NCBI RefSeq assembly: GCF_009766005.1
Contig: NZ_LMUK01000060.1
Span: 593,267 to 657,266, forward strand
Source: Bradyrhizobium sp. S69
GTDB lineage: Bacteria; Pseudomonadota; Alphaproteobacteria; Rhizobiales; Xanthobacteraceae
Reading direction: 5' to 3'
DNA: 64,000 nucleotides
The notes under the pieces are model-generated. The model made no database searches. It saw nothing but the letters and a program-made list of their open reading frames with translations, and was not told where the DNA came from. The stretch's first letter is position 1; every line of letters starts with the position of its first letter. The translations under genes were made by a program, and so were the position numbers. Positions 1 to 8,557 of this stretch are shown piece after piece.

Positions 1-832
1 TCGCGTCGCGGCGGCCTTCGTCCGATCGCTCATAGGCGCGGGTCTGCACAATCGAGGAGTGCAGATAGAGATTATGCGGCATCACGGTGGCGCCGATGAT
101 GCCGATCGCGATGTACAGCATCTCGGGGTTGGTGAATATCTCGGCGGACGGCATGAAGCCGCGCAGCATCGCACCGACCGGAGGCGCCGCCGCCACGATC
201 TGGACCGTGAAGCAGACCGCGATCACGAGCAACAGCGCGATCACGAAGGCCTCGAGGAAACGAAAACCCCGGTTCATCAGCACCAACAGCAGGAACGCGT
301 CGAGCGCGGCCAGCAATGCGCCGCCGATCAGGGGAATGCCGAACAGCAATTTCAGCGCGATCGCGGTGCCGATCACTTCCGCCAGGTCGCAGGCGATGAT
401 CGCCGCCTCGCAGGCCAGCCAGAGCATGAAGTTGACCCGCGGCGAATAGGTGGCGCGGCAGGCTTGGGCGAGATCGCGGTCGGTGACGATGCCAAGACGT
501 GCGGCGAGCGCCTGTAACAGGATCGCCATCAGGTTGGACAGCAGGACAACCGACAACAGCGTGTAGCCATACTTCGAACCGCCCGCGAGATCGGTCGCCC
601 AATTGCCGGGGTCCATGTAGCCGACCGAAACCAGATAGCCGGGGCCCGCAAACGCCAGCAGCCGGCGCACCCAATGGCCGCCGATCGGGATCGCGATGGT
701 CCGGTTGACCTCGGGCAGGCTCGGCCGGGTATCGGCCGCCGCCTCGATGCGCCAGCCGGAGCGCTCGGGTGGTCCGGGTATAACCGCCGTCGCATCGAAA
801 TCAGGGATCAAATCGGGAGTGCGTGCATCCAT
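1..832 (-). CDS. mntH: Nramp-family Mn2+/H+ symporter MntH (3' end outside window)
   Basis: Inner-membrane divalent metal importer. The frame is open from ATG at 832 (MDARTPDLIPDF) to the window edge, giving the first 277 residues; the C-terminal part lies outside. The Nramp metal-site motifs are visible: DPGNWATD in the first transmembrane helix and VMPHNLYLHSS near the window edge. Between them are several long hydrophobic helices such as YTLLSVVLLSNLMAILLQA. The gene is divergent from the PspA operon. A Mur/Fur-like element lies about 30 bp upstream, which fits manganese-repressed expression. Other metals (Fe, Cd) are possible substrates, but the rhizobial setting favours manganese. Confidence 0.93.
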   Translation of the reverse strand, partial: MDARTPDLIPDFDATAVIPGPPERSGWRIEAAADTRPSLPEVNRTIAIPIGGHWVRRLLAFAGPGYLVSVGYMDPGNWATDLAGGSKYGYTLLSVVLLSNLMAILLQALAARLGIVTDRDLAQACRATYSPRVNFMLWLACEAAIIACDLAEVIGTAIALKLLFGIPLIGGALLAALDAFLLLVLMNRGFRFLEAFVIALLLVIAVCFTVQIVAAAPPVGAMLRGFMPSAEIFTNPEMLYIAIGIIGATVMPHNLYLHSSIVQTRAYERSDEGRRDA

Positions 833-861
833 GCGCCCAACGTGGACGATATTTTTTCTTA

Positions 862-884
862 TTGCAACTCATTTGCAAATGCAT
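862..884. promoter_or_regulatory. Mur/Fur-type operator upstream of mntH
   Basis: The sequence TTGCAACTCATTTGCAAAT followed by GCAT contains a perfect palindrome ATTTGCAAAT (871-880) and repeated TGCAA/GCAAAT blocks. It resembles the manganese-responsive elements bound by Mur/Fur proteins upstream of mntH and sit genes in rhizobia. It lies 30-52 bp upstream of the mntH start and about 70 bp upstream of the divergent gene. Binding is inferred, not shown. Confidence 0.6.
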
Positions 885-952
885 CTGGGATCACGAAAAT
901 GATACTAGCGTGCAATCTTGTAAAGTACTGAAGAAGTGCTTTATGTTAGGGC

Positions 953-2083
953 ATGATCAAACTGCCCACAGAAACCGCTGCCGCGACCCTGCGCTACGCG
1001 CTAGCGCCCGACGAGGCCGCGATTGCCGCGATCGAGGCGACATTTGCCGCTTATGACCGGATGATGGAGATCCTCGGTGAGGTCGCCCCTGTTGGCGCCA
1101 ACCTCGTCTCGCTTCATGCCCAGGCCTATGAGCGGATCCGCCGTGAAACCGGCCTGCCCGCGCGGCTGGTGACGCTCGGCCTGCGCGACCGTGCGTCTTA
1201 TACGGCGGGCCCGACCAGCCGCCGGATTCCACTCGACGACAAGTTGTTTGCGATCAAGGGACCTACTTCACTGACTATTAGCACTGTCAGCGGACGCGTC
1301 TTGGTGCCGTTCGATATCCCGGGCTACCTTGCCGGCTGGGAAAGCCCTTTCCCGGCTCACTTGGTCTCGGACGGAAGCGGTTACGAAATCCACATCGCCG
1401 TCAAATCGAAATCAACGCAACCGGAGGAGAAGACTATGCTTCACGAAGGCATCCTTGCGCGTATGGGCCGGCTGCTGGCCGCCATCGCCAGCCAGACCAT
1501 CGATAACGCCGAGAGCAGCAACAAGGTCGCGATGGTCAAGCAAGCCATCCGCGAAATCGATTTGGGCGCCGACGAAGCGCGCTACGCACTCGGCAAATCG
1601 CGCGCCGAGGAATTCCGGCTGAAGCGGCGACGCGACGAGCTGGATCGGGAAACCCTGACACTGACCGAGAAAATTCGTCTCGCGCTTGCGGAAAACCGCG
1701 AGGATCTCGCGCGCGCCGGCGTCGCACGGCAAATTGATCTGGAATCGCAAGGCTTGGCGCTGGAACGCGCGATGGATTTCATCGAACTTGAAATCGATGA
1801 ACAGACCAAGGCCTTACAGGCGATGTTGGGGGCGCGGCGCGAGGCCGAAGTCCGCCTCGCCGATCTCGAACTTAGCCTTTCGCAGCATGCGCCGCATGAA
1901 ACCGAAAAGGCCGCTGGCGCGACCAAGTCAATAAGTCCCGACCGGGCCATGGCAGCGATCGCGCGCGTGACTGGCGTTCCCGCAGCAAGCGTGCTCGGCA
2001 ACAACGAGCTTGATGAACTCGACCGGCTGCATCGCGAAAGGGAAATCGCGGCTCGGCTTGAAAGGATCAAATCGCAACAATGA
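953..2083 (+). CDS. PspA/IM30-family protein with in-frame TnpB-like N-terminal domain
   Basis: The 376-residue frame has two parts. Residues 162-330 are a PspA/IM30 helical domain (HEGILARMGRLLAAIASQTI, then long charged coiled coils), a peripheral membrane protein of envelope stress. Residues 1-155 match the front half of TnpB-type proteins: a helical part with AAYDRMMEIL (33-40) and AYERIRRETGLPARLV (58-73), then a beta-rich part with RRIPLDDKLFAI (90-101), GRVLVPFDIPGYLAG (114-128) and AHLVSDGSGYEIHIAVK (135-151). No RuvC nuclease half follows. Met162 (base 1436) has its own strong ribosome-binding site, so PspA may also be made alone. The stop overlaps the next start as ATGA, so this is the first gene of a coupled three-gene operon. 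Whether a full fusion protein is made is unknown. Confidence 0.85.
   Translation: MIKLPTETAAATLRYALAPDEAAIAAIEATFAAYDRMMEILGEVAPVGANLVSLHAQAYERIRRETGLPARLVTLGLRDRASYTAGPTSRRIPLDDKLFAIKGPTSLTISTVSGRVLVPFDIPGYLAGWESPFPAHLVSDGSGYEIHIAVKSKSTQPEEKTMLHEGILARMGRLLAAIASQTIDNAESSNKVAMVKQAIREIDLGADEARYALGKSRAEEFRLKRRRDELDRETLTLTEKIRLALAENREDLARAGVARQIDLESQGLALERAMDFIELEIDEQTKALQAMLGARREAEVRLADLELSLSQHAPHETEKAAGATKSISPDRAMAAIARVTGVPAASVLGNNELDELDRLHREREIAARLERIKSQQ
1423..1438 (+). promoter_or_regulatory. Internal ribosome-binding site and ATG for PspA alone
   Basis: GGAGGAGA (1423-1430) precedes an in-frame ATG at 1436 with 8 bases between GGAGG and ATG. The ATG encodes Met162, which begins the canonical PspA sequence MLHEGILARMGRL. 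The gene upstream has a much poorer ribosome-binding site (AGGG) at 953. This is the best evidence that a free PspA of about 215 residues (1436-2083) is translated. Confidence 0.7.
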
Positions 2084-2721
2084 GTGTAGCAGCCGATATC
2101 CTGCTGGCGCCGGACGTACGCCCGTTCGCGGTCGCGGCCGCGATCATGGTCACACTCGGCGGCATCGAACTATTGACCATGATCGTCGGCTTCTCGATCA
2201 GCGAACTCGTCGGTCACGACTTCGCGCTCGACAGCGAGACCCACAGCACCATCGGCGGCCTGTTCCTGTGGATCAATGCGGGACGGCTGCCGCTGTTGAT
2301 CCTGATCATCCTGGCGCTCGGCATCTTCTCGATCGCCGGATTCTGGTTGCAGGCCATCGCGCACAGCGCCAGCGCCACCATGCCGGTTTCGATCGCGGCG
2401 TTGGTCGCCGCCGGCCTCAGCCTTCCCGTGATCAGGGTCGCCAGCCGCGGCATCGCCCGCATCATCCCGCGCGACGAAACCTATGTGGTGAACGAGGCCG
2501 ATTTCGTCGGCCATGTCGCCGAGGTTGCGATCGGCCCGCTCGACCAGGGCTTGCCCGGCCGCGTCCGACTCAAGGATGTCTTCGGCAATTGGCACAGTGT
2601 GGCGGCGCGCGCCAGCCCCGATTCGGCACCTTTACCCGTCGGCGCCCGTGTTCTGCTGGTCGACCGCGACACCAGAAGCTTTATCGCCATTTCCGCACCA
2701 ACCGATCTTATCACCCAATAA
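2080..2721 (+). CDS. yqiJ: YqiJ/NfeD-like membrane protein with C-terminal OB-fold
   Basis: A 213-residue inner-membrane protein. Hydrophobic segments are at about residues 17-40, 68-92 and 100-121. They are followed by a soluble domain (about 140-210) with ADFVGHVAEVAIGPLDQG and GRVRLKDVFGNWHSVAARA, the NfeD/YqiJ beta-barrel pattern. Its ATG overlaps the stop of the PspA frame (ATGA), and the flotillin gene starts 24 bp downstream. NfeD/YqiJ proteins are standard genetic partners of flotillins in membrane-microdomain and envelope-stress operons. The family call is good; no enzymatic role is implied. Confidence 0.85.
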   Translation: MSVAADILLAPDVRPFAVAAAIMVTLGGIELLTMIVGFSISELVGHDFALDSETHSTIGGLFLWINAGRLPLLILIILALGIFSIAGFWLQAIAHSASATMPVSIAALVAAGLSLPVIRVASRGIARIIPRDETYVVNEADFVGHVAEVAIGPLDQGLPGRVRLKDVFGNWHSVAARASPDSAPLPVGARVLLVDRDTRSFIAISAPTDLITQ

Positions 2722-2745
2722 CAACCATCAGGCAGGAACTAAAAA

Positions 2746-4500
2746 ATGTGGGAGCTCGCAATACCCGTCTCCATCGGCGTCGTCGTCATCCTCGTGATCG
2801 GGTTGATGCTGGCAAAGCTGTATCGGCGTTCGACGCGTGACGAAGCCTATGTCCGCACCGGCCTCGGCGGCCAGAAAGTCGTGCTCGACGGCGGCTCGCT
2901 GGTGCTGCCGGTTTTCCATTCGACCGCGGCGGTCAATCTGAAAACGCTGCGGCTCGAAGTCGCGCGCGGCGGCCCGGATTCGCTGATCACGAAGGATCGC
3001 ATGCGCGTCGATATCGGCGCCGAGTTCTATCTGCGCGTCAAACCCGACGCCTCCTCGATCGCGCTGGCCGCTCAGACGCTCGGCAACCGCACCAACGATG
3101 CGGCGGAATTGCGCGAACTGGTTGAAGCCAAATTCGTCGATGGCCTGCGCTCGGTCGCAGCGACCATGAACCTGGAGGACCTTCAGGAGCAGCGCGCGAT
3201 CTTCGTCAAGGCGGTGCAGGACGCGGTCGGCGCCGACATCCAGAACAACGGCCTCGAACTTGAATCGGTATCGCTGACCCGGCTCGACCAGAGCGACATC
3301 AAGCACTTCAATCCAACCAATTTCTTCGACGCGCATGGCCTCACGACCCTGACCAAGATCACCAAGGAGCGCGACCAGGAGCGTAACCAGATCATCCGCA
3401 CCACCGAGGTCAATATCGCCCAGCAGGACCTGATCGCCCGCCAAACCACGCTGACGATCGAAAGCACCAAGCGCGAGGCGGAACTCGCCCAGCAGCGCGA
3501 CATCGCCAACAAGACCGCGGCGATGCGCGCGCAGACCGCGCAGGTCGAACAAACCGCGCTGCAGAACGAGGCCGAATACCGCATCCAGCAGGAGCTGGCG
3601 GTCGCCAACAAGCAGACAGAGGCCGGTCAGGCCCGTGATACCCGCAAGATCGAGGCCGACCTCGCGGTCAAGCGCCGCAATACCGAAATGGAGCGCGATC
3701 TCCAGATCGTGGCGCAGGAAAGCGCCATCGCCGTCGCCACCAAGAGCAAGGAGCAGTCGGAAGCGCAGACCATCGCCGAGACCGCCCGCGCGCTGGCGAT
3801 CGCGGCCGAGGAAAAGGTCACCACCGCGCGCGCGACTGAAATCGCCGAACGCGACAAGACCATCAACGTGATCGCGGCGCGCAAGGCCGCGGAAACCAAT
3901 GCGATGCCGATCACCGTGATGGCGGAAGCCGAAAAGCAGGCCGCCGCCAACAAGGCCGAAGCCATCAACGTGCTGGCGAAGGCCGACGCCAATGCCGCAA
4001 CCACCCGCGCCGCCGGCGTCAAATCGCTCGGCCAGGCCGAGGCCGAAGTCGCGACGCTGAAAGCCGAAGCCCGCAACAAGCTCGCACCCGCGATGGTCGA
4101 TTACGATCTCAATCTGGCCCGCATCAACATCATCCCGAGCGCGCTGGCGGAAGCCGTCAAGCCTATCGAGAAGATTTCCGATATCCGGATCTTCGACACC
4201 GGCAGCCTGCTCGGCCGTGGTGGTGCCGGCGGCGGCAGCGCCAATGGCGGTGGTTTGGGACTAGGCGACGGCCTCGCGGCGCAGTTGCTATCGGTCTCCG
4301 CCTTCAAGCCGATGATCGACAAGATCCTGACCGAAGCCGGTTTTGCGGCTGGCCCCGACGCGCTGACCAGCCTGACCAATGCGTTGGCGCAAAGCAAACC
4401 GGACACCACGATCGAGAAGCTCCCAGCCCCTCACGTCGAGAAGTCCGGAGCTCCCTATGGCGCTCCAACGATCAACGGCGAACCGCGCAGCACGGGCTAG
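2746..4500 (+). CDS. yqiK: Flotillin-family protein YqiK (SPFH domain)
   Basis: A 584-residue bacterial flotillin. One N-terminal membrane anchor (about residues 5-25) is followed by an SPFH/band-7 domain (about 35-230, with YVRTGLGGQKVVLDGGSLV and LRVKPDAS). A long Ala/Glu/Lys-rich coiled coil (about 230-480) and a glycine-rich tail near 490-510 follow. The length and order match YqiK/FloT. It is the third gene of the PspA-YqiJ-YqiK operon, so it probably scaffolds membrane domains with YqiJ while PspA guards membrane integrity. The start ATG at 2746 has only a weak AGGAAC ribosome-binding site. Confidence 0.9.
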   Translation: MWELAIPVSIGVVVILVIGLMLAKLYRRSTRDEAYVRTGLGGQKVVLDGGSLVLPVFHSTAAVNLKTLRLEVARGGPDSLITKDRMRVDIGAEFYLRVKPDASSIALAAQTLGNRTNDAAELRELVEAKFVDGLRSVAATMNLEDLQEQRAIFVKAVQDAVGADIQNNGLELESVSLTRLDQSDIKHFNPTNFFDAHGLTTLTKITKERDQERNQIIRTTEVNIAQQDLIARQTTLTIESTKREAELAQQRDIANKTAAMRAQTAQVEQTALQNEAEYRIQQELAVANKQTEAGQARDTRKIEADLAVKRRNTEMERDLQIVAQESAIAVATKSKEQSEAQTIAETARALAIAAEEKVTTARATEIAERDKTINVIAARKAAETNAMPITVMAEAEKQAAANKAEAINVLAKADANAATTRAAGVKSLGQAEAEVATLKAEARNKLAPAMVDYDLNLARINIIPSALAEAVKPIEKISDIRIFDTGSLLGRGGAGGGSANGGGLGLGDGLAAQLLSVSAFKPMIDKILTEAGFAAGPDALTSLTNALAQSKPDTTIEKLPAPHVEKSGAPYGAPTINGEPRSTG

Positions 4501-4571
4501 TCTTGCTGCGTCATAAATGGCTTATCCGACTCAAAAAGCAGCCAAAGAAGCGGGGCTTGCATATCGAAACT

Positions 4572-4661
4572 CGTCATGCCCGGGCTTGTCCCGGGTATCC
4601 ACGTCTTTTGGCGTCGGCCGCAAGAAAGACGTGGATGGCCGGGACAAGCCCGGCCATGACG
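4572..4661. repeat. Long imperfect palindrome, intergenic repeat family A
   Basis: Two arms of about 37 bp run from CGTCATGCCCGGGCTTGTCC to GGACAAGCCCGGCCATGACG around a short loop with AAGACGTGGAT/ATCCACGTCTT. A diverged copy occurs at 22853-22925 and a possible half copy at 63587-63629. It lies 71 bp after yqiK and could end or stabilise that mRNA. Similar palindromes are abundant between genes in bradyrhizobial genomes (from memory). The rest of 4501-4824 shows no gene. Confidence 0.85.
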
Positions 4662-4824
4662 AAAATGAACCGGACCAACCAAGCCGGTCTGATGATTTCC
4701 GTTGATCGGGATAGACCGAACCTGTGGCGGACGTACCAAACTCGGTGCGAATGACCCGAAGCGAAAGTCGGCATTCTTAGGACATGCTGCGAAGCGCTAA
4801 CGGCTATAGCGGCGCGAGCCACCG

Positions 4825-5127
4825 TTAATTTGCCGTCGGAAGATCTCGCTGTGTCAGTCGAGCCCAATAACGCACCATCGCGTAGAGAGCCGTTGTGATC
4901 AATAGCACTCCGAATGCGAAGCCGATGCCATAGATGCCAAGGTAATACACGACAGTGAGAGGCGAGTTGGAATAGGCTGTATAATAACCGCCTCTCATTC
5001 GGCTAAGAATATAAAGTTCATCTGTAACGTACCAGTGGAAAAGAATCGGGCCAAAGCACGCTATCACCGCAGCGCCGCCGCCCAGCAATAGAAGGCATCC
5101 GACGACAACGGCTTTTCGAGGGGACAT
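4825..5127 (-). CDS. Small two-helix membrane protein, unknown function
   Basis: A 100-residue hydrophobic protein (MSPRKAVVVGCLLLLGGGAA). Two clear membrane segments lie at about residues 7-31 and 60-86, with an aromatic linker rich in Tyr between them. I do not recognise the family. The ribosome-binding site is poor and base composition is lower in GC than its neighbours. It lies between repeats, so it may be an accessory or recently acquired gene. Coding status rests on the coherent membrane-protein pattern only. Confidence 0.5.
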   Translation of the reverse strand: MSPRKAVVVGCLLLLGGGAAVIACFGPILFHWYVTDELYILSRMRGGYYTAYSNSPLTVVYYLGIYGIGFAFGVLLITTALYAMVRYWARLTQRDLPTAN

Positions 5128-5214
5128 TTTCTAAGCCGTCGGTCTCTGAATTGAAGGCTGCACGGCAAGGACTATATGCCGATTTTATTACCCACTGCTG
5201 AATGCCTGAATCCC

Positions 5215-5750
5215 TGATTTGCCCGGCTTGGCAAGCCCCCGAAATAAAAATATTTCTGTTTTTCCGAAATGCAAATCACTGTAACAATTCGCCTGTCCCA
5301 CCCGACAAGAGGGGCGGCTCGCGACGTCACGAACGTGCGGTGGGATGCGGTGGACGTGAAGCGCGCAACCGACGAGTGCGCGCGACACGGACAGCAAAGT
5401 CGTGTGGTCCTGACGCCCCAATGGCTGGTGTCAAGTTCCTGGGAGGCTCACGCTTCCTGGGGGTGACGGTGACAAGCAAGCCTCGGTCTCGCCGGGGAGA
5501 GCACGATATAAGCTGTAAAACCATTGCGCAGGGAAGGCCGGACTGCTTCCGCTGAACCTGTATGCTCATGTGCGTTTTTGTTTGCTACCTTTGCACATGA
5601 GACCGCGGGTGCAGCGCGCATCCGGTCTTCCCTGCGCCCTCTCTTTTTTGGGGGCCGATGAATTTGCAAAGCTCGGGCGAAATCGCGCCGCGAGAACGCG
5701 GATGCTTGTTCGTGAGCTGTTTGACAATTGAATCAGAATATTTGATCGGC
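5215..5750. repeat. Dispersed non-coding repeat block (about 0.5 kb)
   Basis: I see no credible gene in 5128-5894. The stretch with CCCACCCGACAAGAGGGGCG (about 5298), GCGCGCATCCGGTCTTCCCT (about 5615) and GTGAGCTGTTTGACAATTGA (5712) looks like an intergenic repeat that I remember from many bradyrhizobial genomes, where its fragments are often annotated as spurious hypothetical proteins. Short frames in it have no ribosome-binding site. The assignment is from memory; exact borders are uncertain. Confidence 0.45.
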
Positions 5751-5752
5751 GC

Positions 5753-5784
5753 GTAGCCCGGATGAGCGCAGCGATATCCGGGAC
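5753..5784. repeat. Short palindromic repeat, family B (GTAGCCCGGATGAGCG type)
   Basis: The arms CCCGGAT (5757-5763) and ATCCGGG (5776-5782) flank GAGCGCAGCGAT and form a hairpin. The same arms recur in the other orientation at 13286-13352. This is a common dispersed extragenic palindrome pattern. Confidence 0.65.
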
Positions 5785-5894
5785 GACGGCACCCGCATAT
5801 CCGCGACCGGAACAATCCTATCGGAAAGCGGGTGGGCTTGGCGCACCCGGCGCGCGACATTGGAAGTCAGATTCCAATCTCGCGGAGTACCGCT

Positions 5895-7142
5895 ATGTCC
5901 CCGATCGACGACACGTCCACCCTGCCCCCGACCTTCAACCGCCTTGCGTGGTCCAATCTTGCGGCGCAGTCGGCCGAGCAGATCGCGCTGGCCGCTGCAC
6001 CCATCGTCGCGGTGTTGCTGCTCGGCGTCGGTGAAGGCCAGACCGGCCTGTTGCAGACCGCGCTGACGCTGCCGTTTATCCTGTTCGCGATTCCGGCCGG
6101 GATGCTGGCCGATCGGATCTCCCGGCGCTGGCTGATGACATCAGCGGAAGCCTTGCGGGCCGTCTCCCTGGTCGGGATCCTGATCTTGATCTGGCTCGGG
6201 CAGATGACGCTGCCTCTGCTCGCTTTGCTCGGCTTCATCGCGGTATGCGGAACCGTGGCTTACAGTGTGGCAGCACCTGCGCTGGTGCCTTCGCTGGTGT
6301 CGGCCAAGTCGCTACCGGCGGCCAATGCGCGGATCGAGCTGGCGCGCACCGTTGCCTTCGCGAGCGGACCCGCGCTCGGGGGCGTGCTGGTCGGATGGGT
6401 GGGCGCTGCACCCGCCTTCGGGTTTGCCGCCGCACTCTCCGTTGCCGCGGTGGTGCTGCTGTCGGGGATTTACGAGCCGGCCAGGGCGCCCGCGCCGCGC
6501 CGCCATCCAATGCAGGAAATCAGGGACGGCGCTGCGTTCGTGTTCAACCATGCGCTGTTGCGGCCGGTGTTCATCACGCAATTCATCTTCAATACCGCGT
6601 CGTTCCTGGTGCTCGCGGTGTTCGTGCCGTATGCGGTGCACCGTCTCGGATTGTCGGCCGCGGGCGTCGGTGCGACGTTGGCGATGTACGGCGTCGGCAT
6701 GGTGGCGGGCGCGTTGTCGGCAACGCGGGTGATGCGACGGCTGGCGTTTGGCACCGTGATCGGACTCGGGCCGGTGACTGGCTTTGCGGCATCGGCGGTG
6801 CTGGCGCTGACGACGCTGTTTCCAAGTCCCCTGCTCGCCGGTCTCGGCTTCTTTCTGCTCGGCGCGGGGCCGATCCTGTGGGTGATCTCGACCACGACGT
6901 TGCGGCAATCGGTGACGCCGCCCTCCCTGTTGGGCCGGGTCTCCGCGATCAATATCATGAGCTACGGCGCACGCCCGGTCGGCGCCGCGCTCGGCGCGCT
7001 GGTCGGTGGTTTCTACGGCGCCGAAGCCTGCCTTTATCTGGCGGTCGCGATCTTCGGCGCGCAGGCGCTGGTGATCCTGCTGTCGCCCGCCGTCGCGCTG
7101 ACGCGGCAGCCGGACATGGTCGGCGAACCCGCAAGGTGTTGA
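5895..7142 (+). CDS. MFS transporter (EntS-like drug/siderophore exporter type)
   Basis: About 415 residues with 12 predicted hydrophobic segments and an MFS signature between helices 2 and 3 (AGMLADRISRRWLMT). A central basic loop with ARAPAPRRHPMQEIRDGAAF separates the two halves, as in the EntS-like group (MFS_3). I chose ATG 5895 because GGAG lies 7 bases upstream and the longer frame from 5832 would begin inside repeat DNA. It converges on the cyclase gene. The substrate cannot be read from the sequence. Confidence 0.85.
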   Translation: MSPIDDTSTLPPTFNRLAWSNLAAQSAEQIALAAAPIVAVLLLGVGEGQTGLLQTALTLPFILFAIPAGMLADRISRRWLMTSAEALRAVSLVGILILIWLGQMTLPLLALLGFIAVCGTVAYSVAAPALVPSLVSAKSLPAANARIELARTVAFASGPALGGVLVGWVGAAPAFGFAAALSVAAVVLLSGIYEPARAPAPRRHPMQEIRDGAAFVFNHALLRPVFITQFIFNTASFLVLAVFVPYAVHRLGLSAAGVGATLAMYGVGMVAGALSATRVMRRLAFGTVIGLGPVTGFAASAVLALTTLFPSPLLAGLGFFLLGAGPILWVISTTTLRQSVTPPSLLGRVSAINIMSYGARPVGAALGALVGGFYGAEACLYLAVAIFGAQALVILLSPAVALTRQPDMVGEPARC

Positions 7143-7170
7143 GGATGTGGCCGCGCGGCGAGTTCGCGGA

Positions 7171-8430
7171 TCAAGCCGCCAGATAGCGCTCGTATTTTCC
7201 GGCCACCACCTCGTCCGCCGCGATGTCGGGATCGAGCGTGTAGAGATCCTGGGCGTGACCGATACCGCGAAGCGCGAACCGGCCGGTGGACACGAAATAG
7301 CCGCGCCCGGGCGTATCGAGGCCGGCGCGAAACGCCTCCGACGCCAGCAGTTCGCGGTCGACCGAACGGCACATCGAGGCGATGCGGCTGACTTCGTTGA
7401 CCGCGGGTCCCACCACGGTGAAGTCGAGCCGGTCCTCGCTGCCGATATTGCCGTAAAAGACTTCACCGACATGCAGGCCGATATAGGCCGTGGTGATCGG
7501 CCTGCCCTCTTTGCTGCGCCGCTCGTTGACCTCTTTCGTGCTGAGGCGGAAGCGGTGCTCGGCGGCGAGCGCCGCCCGCCGCGCCACCGCCATGTCCTCG
7601 CCGGTGAAGATCGCAAGCACGCCGTCGCCGATCAGCTTCAAGACGTCGCCGCCGGCCTCATGGATCGCGTCGATCGAGGCCTCGGCATAATCGTTGAGAA
7701 AGGGAATGATCTCGTCCGGGCCGATGCTTTCGCTGATCGCGGTCGAGCCGCGCAGATCGGAGAACCACAACACCGCATTGATGCGCTCGGTGACGCCGCG
7801 GGTGATGCGCCCGCGCAGCACCTGCTCGGAGGCGTCGCGGCCGAGATAGACGCGCCCGAGCGTGCGCGCGATGTCGACCTGCTGCGCTGATTTGATCGCC
7901 AGCGCCAGCGGCGGCACCAGGTCGCGCAGCGCCTCCAGTTCGCCGTCGGTGAAGCCGCGCTCGCGGCGGGTCGCGAAATAAGAGTAGAAGCAATCCATCT
8001 GGCCGAGCGTGCCGGCGTCGCCGAAACGATGGATGAAGCCAAGGAAATGCCGGTGCCCCTTGTCGATGAGGTCGGCCATCATCGAAAATTTCAGCGCGGC
8101 GTCGTCGGCCAGATCGAGCTGAAACTCGTCGTGGCCGTTTTCGAGCATGTGATGGAAGGCGGAGCGCCGCCAGTTCTTGGCGGCATCGCCCTCGGCTGAC
8201 GATTTGTACTCGAACGTGTCGCTTTCGTTGCTGGGCCGGTCGCTCCAGCGAAAGCCGCGCCCCTCATAGATCGGATGCAGCGTATCGATGAAAGCCATCA
8301 TGCGTGACAAATCGAGGCCGCCAGCGCTGCAACGCTCGCAGAAGCCCCGGATCAGATCGGGCTCGGGAAGGCCTGTGAGTCCCTGGCCCACCAGCCAGTT
8401 CATCAGCTCGACGCGGGAGGAAAGTTCCAT
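7171..8430 (-). CDS. Class III adenylate/guanylate cyclase with novel N-terminal sensor region
   Basis: A 419-residue soluble protein. The catalytic domain spans about 215-400 and has both metal aspartates: Asp225 in WFSDLRGST and Asp269 in LIGDGVLAIF. DFTVVGPAVNEVSRI is also typical of the family. Residues 1-200 form an all-soluble region I do not recognise (DFIDTLHP-like helices, FHHMLENGHDEFQLDLADDA), followed by a helix-rich linker about 160-205 (ERGFTDGELEALRDLVPPLA). This arrangement recurs in rhizobial cyclases, where the front part presumably senses a signal. It is transcribed alone, divergent from an MFS gene. Confidence 0.9.
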   Translation of the reverse strand: MELSSRVELMNWLVGQGLTGLPEPDLIRGFCERCSAGGLDLSRMMAFIDTLHPIYEGRGFRWSDRPSNESDTFEYKSSAEGDAAKNWRRSAFHHMLENGHDEFQLDLADDAALKFSMMADLIDKGHRHFLGFIHRFGDAGTLGQMDCFYSYFATRRERGFTDGELEALRDLVPPLALAIKSAQQVDIARTLGRVYLGRDASEQVLRGRITRGVTERINAVLWFSDLRGSTAISESIGPDEIIPFLNDYAEASIDAIHEAGGDVLKLIGDGVLAIFTGEDMAVARRAALAAEHRFRLSTKEVNERRSKEGRPITTAYIGLHVGEVFYGNIGSEDRLDFTVVGPAVNEVSRIASMCRSVDRELLASEAFRAGLDTPGRGYFVSTGRFALRGIGHAQDLYTLDPDIAADEVVAGKYERYLAA

Positions 8431-8557
8431 GCCGCCATTATGCCGCGCAATCGTCGCGGGTCAAAGCTTCGGCCGCTCGGCTTGACGCCCGAGGCCTGCG
8501 GCGCGCAAAATAGCCGGATATGCGAACGCGGCACGACCCAACGGCAGCGCCCCCGGC

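Noticed and set aside
5832..5894. Longer start for the MFS gene
   Set aside because: The extra residues fall in repeat-like DNA and lack a ribosome-binding site; ATG 5895 has GGAG.
6312..7616. 434-residue minus-strand frame across the MFS and cyclase genes
   Set aside because: Overlaps two well-supported genes and is rich in Arg/Ser/Pro as expected of a GC shadow.
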